Positions 1 through 8,800 of a DNA stretch of 23,611 nucleotides are shown one piece after another. Under the pieces are notes generated by a model. It made no database searches. It saw only the letters and a list, made by a program, of their open reading frames with translations, and was not told the origin of the DNA. Position 1 is the stretch's first letter. Each line of letters starts with the position of its first letter. The position numbers and the translations under genes are program-made. Source of the stretch: an uncultured Bacilli bacterium (GTDB lineage: Bacteria > Bacillota_I > Bacilli_A > RF39 > UBA660); contig CANQYN010000007.1 in assembly GCA_947628105.1 (NCBI GenBank), forward strand, positions 1 through 23,611, given 5' to 3'.

Positions 1-2
1 GA

Positions 3-572
3 AAAACAGGCGGAGAAAAGACACACAAATTAACGGTTTCGGAGATGCCAAGTCATACCCATACTTTTACAGGAACGGCCCATAGTCATACATTCACGGG
101 AACATCTCATACGCATACGTTTACGGGTACTTCCCATACCCATACCTTTACGGGAACATCTGTGACAACGAGTAACAATGGAGCTCATACTCATAGTATA
201 AGCGGAACCACTGCCAGCGCGGGAGCCCATACTCATATATCTGGTTATAAACGAATAGATGTTTATGGTTCTGGGAAGCTAGATGCTATGCAGTGGTATA
301 ATTATGATGGTGCTGTCAGTACATCTAGTGCGGGAGCCCATACTCATAGTGTATCTGGTACAGCTGCCAGTGCGGGAGCTCATACCCATACGGTAACAGC
401 TGCAGGAACGATTAGTGAGGCTACAATTGGTGGAACTGTTGGCTCTACAACGGCAGGAGGAACGATTTCCAATGCAACAGCTGGTGGAACGAATAGTAAT
501 ACCGGAGGAGACACGGCTCATAATAATTTACCTCCCTATATCGTATTACGATATATAATTAAAGCAAAATAA
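3..572 (+). CDS. Phage tail-fibre / baseplate Gp10-like protein, C-terminal part (5' end outside window)
   Basis: The reading frame is open from base 3, so the ATG at 45 is most likely an internal Met; the codons before it read KTGGEKTHKLTVSE and run into MPSHTHTF. This GGEKTHxLTxxEMPSHTH start and the ending AHNNLPPYIVLRYIIKAK match the C-terminal domain seen in phage tail-fibre, tail-collar and baseplate Gp10-like proteins. In between are four tandem 9-residue units (SHTHTFTGT type, bases 51-158), four GAHTH units spaced by Ser/Thr/Ala-rich linkers, and a TxGGT-rich stretch. All eight HxH motifs could bind metal in a trimeric fibre, as known for T4 gp37; this is inference. Base composition is less AT-rich than the neighbouring genes, which suggests phage origin or transfer. 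Upstream partners lie outside the window, so prophage versus stand-alone secreted protein cannot be decided. Confidence 0.75.
   Translation, partial: KTGGEKTHKLTVSEMPSHTHTFTGTAHSHTFTGTSHTHTFTGTSHTHTFTGTSVTTSNNGAHTHSISGTTASAGAHTHISGYKRIDVYGSGKLDAMQWYNYDGAVSTSSAGAHTHSVSGTAASAGAHTHTVTAAGTISEATIGGTVGSTTAGGTISNATAGGTNSNTGGDTAHNNLPPYIVLRYIIKAK
51..158 (+). repeat. Four tandem 27-bp units encoding SHTHTFTGT
   Basis: The units are 51-77, 78-104, 105-131 and 132-158. Each encodes one [S/A]H[T/S]HTFTGT module, with mostly silent differences between copies. They are in frame with the tail-fibre-like gene. Confidence 0.85.
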
Positions 573-599
573 AAAGAATGATTTCATTCTTTTTTTTTA
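571..599 (+). terminator. Intrinsic terminator after the tail-fibre-like gene
   Basis: The arms AAAAAGAATG (571-580) and CATTCTTTTT (585-594) pair perfectly around an ATTT loop and run into a T tract up to 598. The stem starts inside the stop codon. Confidence 0.85.
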
Positions 600-638
600 G
601 AAATTTTTATTCTTTTTTCAAAGGAAAAATAGAAAATA

Positions 639-664
639 TGATATAATCAATATAAGATGGTGAT
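639..664 (+). promoter_or_regulatory. Extended -10 promoter and ribosome binding site of polA
   Basis: TG-A-TATAAT lies at 639-647. No good -35 is found at 17 bp (CAAAGG), so this looks like an extended -10 promoter. GGTGAT at 659-664 is the ribosome binding site, three bases before the ATG at 668. The predicted leader is only about 14 nt. Confidence 0.65.
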
Positions 665-667
665 AAA

Positions 668-3268
668 ATGGAAAAAATAATTTTGGTAGATGGGAATAAT
701 TTAATATTTAGAAGTTATTTTGCTACTGCATATTCCGGGAATTTAATGAAAAATAGTAAAGGATTTCCTACAAATGCTTTATTTGGATTTGTCAATATGA
801 TTAATAAAATTATATTAGAAGAAAAACCAACTTATATGATAGTCGCATTTGATAAAGGAAAAACATTTCGTCATAAAGAATATAAAGATTATAAAGCAGG
901 AAGAAAAGAAACTCCTCAAGAGTTAATCGAACAGATTCCGGTTGCAAAAAAATTGCTTACTTATATGGGAATTAAATATTATGAATGTGATAATTATGAG
1001 GCAGATGACATTATCGGGACATTTGCTTCTTATTGTGAACAAGATGATAATTTTGTTGGAACAATTATCAGTAGTGATAGAGATTTACTACAATTAATTA
1101 GTTCTAATATTGATATGAAATTATTAAAACAAAAAGATTATATTCGTTATAACGAAGTATCTTTCCGAGAAGAATATCAATTAGATCCTATTAAAATTAT
1201 TGATTTAAAAGCTTTGATGGGTGATGCTTCTGATAATATTCCTGGAGTAGCGGGAATTGGGGAAAAGACAGCTTTAAAATTACTTCAAAATTACGGAGAT
1301 TTAGATGGAGTTTATCGTCATGCGGAAGAACAAACCCCAAAATTAAAAGAAAAATTATTAAATGATAAAGAAAATGCTTATATGAGTTATCATCTTGCGA
1401 CAATAAAAAAGGATATTCCTATGGAAATTAATTTGGAAGATATTAAAATAAAACCGAAAGATCATGAATCATTAAATAAAATGTATGAAGAATTAGAATT
1501 TTTTTCTTTTTTGACAAAAGCGATGAAAAAAGAAGATACCAATATTAGTAAAGAAGTTGACGTTGTCATTATTGAAAAAGTAGAGGATATTGTATTAACG
1601 AAAGATAGTGCAATTTATTTAGAAATATTAGGAACTAATTATCATACTTCTAAAATACTAGGAATAGGAATTTATAATGATAGTGAATCTTATTTTATTC
1701 CAGATTATTTAATGAAAAAAAGTTTTCCTTATATTAAAGATTATATTAAATATACCTATGATTTGAAAAAATTATATGTCGCTTATCGGTGGATGGGATT
1801 AGAAATTAAAAATATTGAGTTCGATACTATAATCGCCGGATATTTACTAGAATATAATATTAAAGATGATATTGCTTATCTAGCAAATTCAGTTGGATTT
1901 TCTATTCCGTTTTATGAAAACGTATATATGAAGACAAAAAAAATATTTAAAGAACCAGAGTTGGAAGAAATTGCGGCTAATTGTGTTACTAAGGCGAAAT
2001 TTGTTTATGAAACGGTAGATTTCTTTAAAGAAAAATTAAAAAAAGAAGAGGTAGAACATTTATTTTATGATATTGAAATGCCACTTGCTATCGTTTTAGG
2101 AAATATGGAATATGATGGTGTTCATATCGATAAAAAAGAGCTTTTAGAAATGGAAGAAGAATTAGGGGTAAAAATTGAATTATTAGAACAAGAGATTTAT
2201 AATTTGGCAGGAGAAAAATTTAATTTGGCTTCTCCTAAACAACTAGGAGAAATTTTATTTGAAAAACTTAATTTACCATTTGGAAAAAAGAATAAAAAGG
2301 GATATACAACATCAGTTGATGTATTAAATAAATTAAAAGATAAACATCCTATTATCGATAAGATATTAGACTATCGTTTTATTAGTAAAATTTATACGAC
2401 TTATGTTGAAGGTCTTATGAATATGACGATGGAAGATGGAAAAGTTCATACTATCTATACGCAAACGTTAACAAGAACAGGAAGATTATCTTCGATTGAA
2501 CCCAATCTTCAAAATATTCCTATCCGAACGGAATATGGAAGATTGATTCGCAAGGCTTTTATTCCTAGTGATCATTCTATTATTTTAAGTAGTGATTATT
2601 CTCAAATAGAACTTCGTATTTTATCTCATATGGCAAATGTAGAATCTATGATTCAAGCTTTTAAAGAGGGAGAAGATATTCATACGAAGACAGCTAGTGA
2701 TATTTTTGGTATCGATTTACAGCAAGTAAGCTCCAATCAGCGAAGAATGGCAAAAGCTGTTAATTTTGGAATTATCTATGGAATTAGTAGTTTTGGACTT
2801 TCTGAAAATATAGGAACTACACCAGCAGAAGCAAAACAATTTATCGAAAATTATATGCATACTTATCCAGGAATTCAAGAATATATGAATCAAACGATTC
2901 AAAAAGCTCATGAAGATGGGTTTGTAAAGACATTATTCAATCGAAAACGATATATACCAGAATTAGAAAATAAAAATTATATGATTCGAAGTAGTGGGGA
3001 GAGAATCGCTTTAAATACCCCTATTCAAGGAACGAGTGCGGATATAATTAAAATAGCGATGGTAGAAATTTACCGAGAAATGAAAAAAAGAAATTTAAAA
3101 TCAAAGATGATTATCCAAGTCCATGATGAACTAGTTTTTGATGTATTGGATACAGAAAAAGAAGAAATGATTGAACTGGTTCGCAATAAAATGGAAAATG
3201 TAATGGAATTAAAAGTTCCGTTAAAAGTAGAAATTGAATATGGAGATAATTGGTATCAAGCAAAATAA
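668..3268 (+). CDS. polA: DNA polymerase I
   Basis: Family A polymerase (866 residues, close to Bacillus PolI) that fills gaps in repair and removes Okazaki primers. The N-terminal 5'-3' exonuclease (about residues 1-290) has VDGNN, AFDKGKTFRH, YEADD (110-114), SSDRDLL and GDASDNIPG (from 185). The middle domain (about 300-460) has lost the proofreading residues: the DxE of motif Exo I is replaced (AIYLEILG), and the YxxxD region reads IAANCVTKAK. It therefore probably lacks 3'-5' exonuclease activity, as in Bacillus. The polymerase domain has motif A DYSQIELR (D643), motif B RRMAKAVNFGIIYG, and motif C VHDELVFD (H819, D820, E821). The cation transporter gene follows after 10 bp, with no terminator between, so they are likely co-transcribed. 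Confidence 0.97.
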   Translation: MEKIILVDGNNLIFRSYFATAYSGNLMKNSKGFPTNALFGFVNMINKIILEEKPTYMIVAFDKGKTFRHKEYKDYKAGRKETPQELIEQIPVAKKLLTYMGIKYYECDNYEADDIIGTFASYCEQDDNFVGTIISSDRDLLQLISSNIDMKLLKQKDYIRYNEVSFREEYQLDPIKIIDLKALMGDASDNIPGVAGIGEKTALKLLQNYGDLDGVYRHAEEQTPKLKEKLLNDKENAYMSYHLATIKKDIPMEINLEDIKIKPKDHESLNKMYEELEFFSFLTKAMKKEDTNISKEVDVVIIEKVEDIVLTKDSAIYLEILGTNYHTSKILGIGIYNDSESYFIPDYLMKKSFPYIKDYIKYTYDLKKLYVAYRWMGLEIKNIEFDTIIAGYLLEYNIKDDIAYLANSVGFSIPFYENVYMKTKKIFKEPELEEIAANCVTKAKFVYETVDFFKEKLKKEEVEHLFYDIEMPLAIVLGNMEYDGVHIDKKELLEMEEELGVKIELLEQEIYNLAGEKFNLASPKQLGEILFEKLNLPFGKKNKKGYTTSVDVLNKLKDKHPIIDKILDYRFISKIYTTYVEGLMNMTMEDGKVHTIYTQTLTRTGRLSSIEPNLQNIPIRTEYGRLIRKAFIPSDHSIILSSDYSQIELRILSHMANVESMIQAFKEGEDIHTKTASDIFGIDLQQVSSNQRRMAKAVNFGIIYGISSFGLSENIGTTPAEAKQFIENYMHTYPGIQEYMNQTIQKAHEDGFVKTLFNRKRYIPELENKNYMIRSSGERIALNTPIQGTSADIIKIAMVEIYREMKKRNLKSKMIIQVHDELVFDVLDTEKEEMIELVRNKMENVMELKVPLKVEIEYGDNWYQAK

Positions 3269-3278
3269 GAGGTGACCT

Positions 3279-4139
3279 ATGAAAAAAGTAAAACACGTAA
3301 TGACTGTCAGTTTTTTTACCAATATTTTTTTGGCAGTATTTAAAATCATCGTAGGAGCTTTTGTCCGTTCTACGGCTTTAATTGCCGATGGTATTCATTC
3401 TTTTAGTGATTTAATTACTGATATTGTCGCATTATTGGGAAATTTTTTTGCTAGTAAGCCCGCTGATATAGAACATCCTTATGGACATGGAAGATTAGAA
3501 TATATAACGAGTAGTCTTATTGGATTTTTTATTCTCTTTTTAGGACTGGGCTTATTGGCAGGAGTATCAAATGCAAAAGAAACTATACCTAGTATGATGG
3601 TTATATGGGTATGTATTTTTACCATATTAGCGAAGAAATTATTATCTTCTTTTTTAATCAAAAAAGGAGAAGAGTTAAAAAACAATATTTTGATTGCTAG
3701 TGGAAAAGAAAGTTCTACCGATGTCTATAGCTCTATCGTTGTATTAGTGGGCGGTATTTTAATTCAATTTCATGAGATTTTTCCGATACTACGATATATG
3801 GATAAAATAACAAGTATCATCGTTAGTATTTTTATCATTAAAACAGGATATGATATTATTAAGGAAAATTTATGTACGTTGATTGGAGAACAAGAAAATG
3901 ATGAAAATACGGAACAGATACGAAATATTATTTTAAAAGAAAAAGATGTTAAATCAATTGATAAATTAGTCGTTTTAAAATATGGAGGATATTATGAAAT
4001 TATTATTGAAGTAAGTATGGATGGAAATTATTCTTTAAAAAAAGCTCATGATAAAATGGAGGAAATTGAAAAAAATATCAAAAAAGGAATTGCAAAAGCA
4101 AAATATATTATTATTCATATTAGTCCTTATGAAAAATAA
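3279..4139 (+). CDS. Cation diffusion facilitator (CDF) metal transporter
   Basis: A 286-residue inner-membrane antiporter of the CDF family, which exports divalent metals (Zn, Fe, Mn, Co) against protons. It has about six hydrophobic helices, then a cytoplasmic domain from about residue 205 (EQENDENTEQIRNIILKEK onward). Family signatures are ADGIHSFSD in TM2 (H40, D44) and HPYGHGR (from H66) after it. TM5 reads GKESSTDVYSS, so the usual HxxxD of the transport site is ExxxD (E144, D148), which may shift metal preference. The start follows AGGTGA at 3270-3275, 10 bp after polA. The substrate cannot be told from sequence. The next promoter begins 4 bp after its stop, and no terminator is visible. 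Confidence 0.9.
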   Translation: MKKVKHVMTVSFFTNIFLAVFKIIVGAFVRSTALIADGIHSFSDLITDIVALLGNFFASKPADIEHPYGHGRLEYITSSLIGFFILFLGLGLLAGVSNAKETIPSMMVIWVCIFTILAKKLLSSFLIKKGEELKNNILIASGKESSTDVYSSIVVLVGGILIQFHEIFPILRYMDKITSIIVSIFIIKTGYDIIKENLCTLIGEQENDENTEQIRNIILKEKDVKSIDKLVVLKYGGYYEIIIEVSMDGNYSLKKAHDKMEEIEKNIKKGIAKAKYIIIHISPYEK

Positions 4140-4142
4140 TAC

Positions 4143-4171
4143 TTGACGAAAAAGAAATTTGTGCCTATAAT
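4143..4171 (+). promoter_or_regulatory. Sigma-A promoter of the serS T-box leader
   Basis: TTGACG (4143-4148), 17-bp spacer, TATAAT (4166-4171). It starts 4 bp after the transporter gene's stop codon. Confidence 0.9.
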
Positions 4172-4177
4172 ATACTT

Positions 4178-4375
4178 TAGGAAAGCGATGATAAGAGAAT
4201 AGTAACAAGTTGGAATAGCAAAGAGACCTTATGGTTGGTGGAAATAGGGATAAGAAAACTTGCGAATCTACTCTTTAGTGAATGTAATTTATTCCGGACA
4301 AATCCGTTATCGAAAGTAAGACCAATCGAGGATGGTACCGCACGTCTGTGCTCCTCATCATTGGTCTTTTTTATT
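4178..4375 (+). promoter_or_regulatory. Serine-specific T-box leader of serS
   Basis: This is an untranslated leader that reads the charging state of tRNA-Ser and antiterminates when it is uncharged. T-box landmarks in order: AGCGATGATAAGAGAATAGTA near the 5' end (stem I base, AGTA motif), GGTTGGTGGAA in the distal stem I region, the specifier loop GAA-TCT-A with TCT (Ser) at 4267-4269, then GGATGGTACCGCAC (the T-box sequence that pairs with the tRNA acceptor end), and finally a terminator. The Leu leader at 15423 shares the same 5' pattern and the same GAA-codon specifier context, which supports the codon call. Confidence 0.93.
4318..4373 (+). terminator. Regulated terminator of the serS T-box
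   Basis: AAGACCAAT (4318-4326) pairs with ATTGGTCTT (4360-4368), followed by a T run to about 4372. The 5' arm side contains the T-box sequence, so antiterminator and terminator are mutually exclusive. Confidence 0.9.
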
Positions 4376-4391
4376 TAGAAAGGGTGATAGT

Positions 4392-5681
4392 ATGTTAGAT
4401 ATTAAATTTGTAAGAGAAAATAAAGATAAAGTAAAGGAAAATATAAAGAAAAAATTTCAAGATAAGAAGTTACCACTTGTCGATCAAGTAATCGAATTAG
4501 ATAGCGAAAAAAGGAAATTACAACAAGAAGGTGATGATTTACGTCAAAAGAGAAATGAAATTAGCAATTCTATTGGAATTTTAATGAAAGAAAAAAAAGT
4601 AGAAGAAGCGAATAAGAAAAAAGAAGAAGTAGTAAAAATTAATGAATTATTAATGGATATTGAAAAAAGAGAAAATGAATTAGCTGTTTCATTAAAAGAA
4701 AAAATGATGATGATTCCTAATATGATAGCGGATGATGTACCAATTGGGGAAGATGATAGTAAAAATATCGATGAGAAACATTTTGGAGATCCAATTATTC
4801 CTGATTATGAAATTCCTTATCACGCCGATATTATGTCTCAATTTAATGGATTAGATAAAGAAGCGGCAGGTCGTATTAGTGGAAATGGTTTTTACTATTT
4901 GATGGGAGATATTGCTCGACTACATTCTGCGGTACTTGCTTATGCTCGCGACTTTATGATCGATAAAGGATTTACTTATTGTATTCCCCCTTTTATGATT
5001 CATGGGGCAGCCGTTGATGGTGTTATGTCTTTTGAAGAAAAAGAAAATATGATGTATAAAATTGAAGGAGAAGATTTGTATTTAATTGGAACTAGTGAAC
5101 ATTCTATGATAGCAAAATTTAAAGATCAAATTTTGAAAGAGAGTGATTTACCTATTACGATGACTTCATATTCTCCTTGCTTTCGAAAAGAAGTAGGTTC
5201 TCACGGAATAGAAGAAAGAGGAGTATATCGTATTCATCAATTTGAAAAACAAGAGATGGTAGTAATTTGTAAAAAAGAAGATAGTGATAAGTGGTATGAA
5301 AAAATGTGGAATTATTCAGTAGAATTATTTAGAACTTTGGATATTCCTGTTCGTAAATTAGTTTGTTGCTCTGGTGATTTAGCCGATTTAAAATATCGCT
5401 CTTGCGACATTGAAGCTTGGAGTCCAAGACAACAAAAATATTTTGAAGTTTGTTCTTGCTCTAATTTGACTGATGCTCAAGCAAGAAGATTAGGAATTCG
5501 ATATAAAGGGGAAAATGGTGAAAAAGAGTTTGCTCATACGTTAAATAATACCGTTATTGCTCCTCCTAGAATGTTAATAGCATTCTTAGAGAATAATTTG
5601 CAAAAAGATGGAAGTGTTTTAATTCCAAAAGTATTACAACCTTATATGGGTGGATTAGAAAAAATAGAAGTAAAGAGATAG
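4392..5681 (+). CDS. serS: Seryl-tRNA synthetase
   Basis: A class II aminoacyl-tRNA synthetase (429 residues, usual length) that charges tRNA-Ser. The start is the ATG at 4392 after GGGTGAT; an in-frame ATG at 4332 lies inside the T-box terminator and is rejected. Residues about 25-105 form the Lys/Glu-rich antiparallel coiled-coil arm that binds the long variable arm of tRNA-Ser. Motif 2 begins FRKEVGSHGIEERG (F264, R265) and continues RIHQFEKQEM. The region before motif 3 is YFEVCSCSNLTDAQARR, and motif 3 has NNTVIAPPRMLIAFLENN (R393), a variant of the E. coli/B. subtilis form. Expression is controlled by the Ser T-box directly upstream, and a terminator follows. Confidence 0.97.
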   Translation: MLDIKFVRENKDKVKENIKKKFQDKKLPLVDQVIELDSEKRKLQQEGDDLRQKRNEISNSIGILMKEKKVEEANKKKEEVVKINELLMDIEKRENELAVSLKEKMMMIPNMIADDVPIGEDDSKNIDEKHFGDPIIPDYEIPYHADIMSQFNGLDKEAAGRISGNGFYYLMGDIARLHSAVLAYARDFMIDKGFTYCIPPFMIHGAAVDGVMSFEEKENMMYKIEGEDLYLIGTSEHSMIAKFKDQILKESDLPITMTSYSPCFRKEVGSHGIEERGVYRIHQFEKQEMVVICKKEDSDKWYEKMWNYSVELFRTLDIPVRKLVCCSGDLADLKYRSCDIEAWSPRQQKYFEVCSCSNLTDAQARRLGIRYKGENGEKEFAHTLNNTVIAPPRMLIAFLENNLQKDGSVLIPKVLQPYMGGLEKIEVKR

Positions 5682-5701
5682 TATAAAGTAATAAAATAAT
5701 C

Positions 5702-5732
5702 AAAAAAGAAGAAAAATTTTTTCTTCTTTTTT
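5702..5732 (+). terminator. Intrinsic terminator after serS
   Basis: AAAAAAGAAGAAA (5702-5714) pairs with TTTCTTCTTTTTT (5720-5732). The stem is almost all A-T, but long and perfect, and its 3' arm is T-rich. Confidence 0.75.
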
Positions 5733-5756
5733 CGTGCTTAAGAAGAGTATTTTAAA

Positions 5757-5815
5757 TTGACAAAGACAATGGGAACAAGGTATAATAAAAAATAGAATAA
5801 GATAATAGGAGTGAT
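5757..5815 (+). promoter_or_regulatory. Promoter and ribosome binding site of the repeat surface protein
   Basis: TTGACA (5757-5762), 18-bp spacer, TATAAT (5781-5786): a consensus sigma-A promoter. The ribosome binding site AGGAGTGAT is at 5807-5815. With the terminators on both sides, the gene is a single transcription unit. Confidence 0.9.
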
Positions 5816-5818
5816 TTT

Positions 5819-8800
5819 ATGAAACAAAGAAAATATCGTGTTCTAATGGTAATAATTAGTTTATTTATGGTATTATTTATTCCGAAAGTAGAAGCTGATG
5901 GTGCTGTTATTACAGTAGGAACAGGTAGTATTGGACAAGGAAAAAAATATGAAAATTTACAACAAGTATTTGATGATGCGGAAGAAGGATCCACTATTAT
6001 TTTTGAAGATGGATCATATAATTATGGAACAGAACAAGTAAGTAATGCAGCGGGGAATGGACAACAAACAAAGTATAAATCTGTTACGATTAATAAATCA
6101 CTTACCATAAAAGGAAGTGGGTATAATACAATTATATTGTCGCCTTTTAAAATTACAGGAACAGATAAAGAAGATAAAATTAATTTAGAATCTTTTGCTT
6201 CTGGAACACAAGAGCCAGCTCATACAACGATTTTTATCGATATAGAATCCCCTGTTAATTTAACTATTAAAGATGCTCGTATTCACTATATGAGTCGTAA
6301 TTTGGATTCTGATGTAAAAACATTATATATTCACAATACGGCTGATTATTCTAATGTTACAATCGATAATTCTTCTTTAAATGCCATTTTAGATGGAGCG
6401 TTAATCGAATCTTCTCATACGAATTTTACTGTAAAAAATAATTCGCAATTTGGAGGTAGAATTGCGTTAAGTCTAAAAAATGGAACTGATAATACTGTTT
6501 CTTTTTCAGGAAATTCTACTTTGAATGGCTTATCTTATATAATTTCTAAAGATGCCGAAGAGGCGATTCAGATTATCAATCAAAAGAGATTGATAATCAA
6601 TGTGGAAGATTCTACTTTTCAAGCAGTGAAAGCCCCTAAAGAAAAAGAAACTCATGCAATTTCGTTTGATGGGACACAGACTAGTGAAGATACGCAAATT
6701 AATTTTACGGGAAATTCTACTTTAAAAACAGAAGATCCAGAAGGAAAATTAATTAGTTTTGGAACGGGAAACACGGCAGATCATAATAATCGTATTGCTC
6801 TTTCTTCTGGTACTACGGTTGAACCAAGCGATATTTCAACTAAATATGATGACGCTGAAGGAGGAAATTATGTAGTTGTTGGAATTTATGATTATAAAGG
6901 AGATTGTGTCATAAAATCTTACAATAAAAGTGAAGCTTTACCTGATAATGAAGTACCAAAAGATAATATCGATGGTTATCGATTAAAAGAAGTCAAATAT
7001 CAAACAGAATCAGGACAATCAGGTGCTTTTGAAAATAATGCAGAAATAATGACAGAAAATATGGATATTATTCCTAAGTATGTAAAATTGATTAATGTTC
7101 AGATAGGGGATTCAGAAGAGAACAAATTCGTTTTAGAAGAAGGACAATCATTAGATGATATAGTAGATGAACCTACCAAAGGAAAAATTACAAAGGCTTT
7201 GGACGAATTAAAAGTAAATGGTGATAAATTTTTTGATAAATTTGTCAATGAAGAAGGAGAAACTATTGAAACGTCAACTAAGCTTTATCAAAATACTAAA
7301 ATAAGTGCGAAATTTTTAGTTAAGGTATCTTATCATCAATTAGAAGAAAAAATAGAAGATGGAACTTCTTTAGGAGAAAAATATACAATATTTGAAAATC
7401 AAGCAAATATCGATGGACCGGATAAGATATTTTCAAAATTTGAAGATGAGATGGGAGAAGAAGTAACAAAAGATACGCCTCTTTCTAAAAACACAACGTT
7501 AACCGCAAAATATAATGTAGAAGTAAAATTTAAAGAAAAAACATATACGACAGAAGAGGGAAAATCTTTATCTATAGAAGATCAACAAGCCATTAATAAA
7601 GCCGCAGAAGAAGCGACAAAAGAATTTGATCAGTTTGTTAATGAACAAGAGGAAGGGACAAAGGTAGATATCACTCAACCATTTTCTAAAAATACGACAT
7701 TAAAAGCGAAATATAACGTAACTGTATCATTTAATAATGGAGTAAAAGCAACGATTCCAGAAGGAAGTTCTTTAAGTGAAAAATATGACGAGATAAAAGT
7801 TGAAGCAACGGGGTTAGAACCTAATAAGATATTTGATAAATTTGTAGATGAAAATGGAGAAGAAGTAACAAAAGAGACACCTCTTTCTAAAAATACAGTG
7901 TTAACTGCTAAATATAATGTAGAAGTAAAATTTAAAGGAAAAACATATACGACAGAGGCTGGAAAAACGTTAAATGAGGAAGATCAACGAGCTATTAATC
8001 AAGCCGCAGAAGAAACGACAAAAGAATTTGATTGCTTTGTCGATGAACAAGAAGAAGGAACAACTGTCGATATTACTCAACCATTTTCTAAAAATACGAC
8101 ATTACAAGCGAAATATAACGTAACTGTATCATTCAATAATGGGGTAAAAGCAACGATTCCAGAAGGAAGTTCTTTAGGTGAAAAATATGACGAGATAAAA
8201 GCGGAAGCAGAAAGATTAGAACCTAATAAGACATTTGATAAATTTGTAGAAGGAGAACAAGAAATAACGAAAGGTACCTCTCTTTCTAAAAATACAGTGT
8301 TAACTGCTAAATATAATGTTGTAATTACTTATAAAGAACAACATTATACTATTCCAGACAATACTTCTTTAAGTGAAGAAAATCAACAGGCCATTAATAA
8401 AGCCGCAGAAGAAACGACGAAAGAATTTGATTGCTTTGTCGATGAACAAGAAGGAACAAAGGTAGATATCACTCAACCATTTTCTAAAAATACGACACTA
8501 AAAGCGAAATATAACGTAACAGTATCATTTAATAATGGAGTAAAAGCAACGATTCCAGAAGGAAGTTCTTTAGGTGAAAAATATGATGAGATAAAAGTTG
8601 AAGCAATGGGATTAGAACCAAATCAAACGTTTGATAAATTTGAAGATGAAAATGGAGAAGAAGTAACAAAAAATACGCCCCTTTCTAAAAATACAACACT
8701 AACCGCAAAATATAATGTAGAAGTAAAATTTAAAGGAAAAACATATACGACAGAGGCTGGAAAAACGCTAAGTGAGGAAGATCAACAGGCTATTAATCAA

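Noticed and set aside
45..47. ATG 45 as the true start of the tail-fibre-like gene
   Set aside because: The family motif GGEKTHxLTVSEMPSHTH runs through it, so the gene begins outside the window.
51..400. His-rich repeats as a CRISPR array or minisatellite without coding role
   Set aside because: Units are 27 bp, contiguous and in frame within a clear protein family; there are no spacers.
4332..4391. In-frame ATG giving a 20-residue N-terminal extension of serS
   Set aside because: It lies inside the T-box/terminator stem; the real start at 4392 follows GGGTGAT and matches the SerRS N-terminus.
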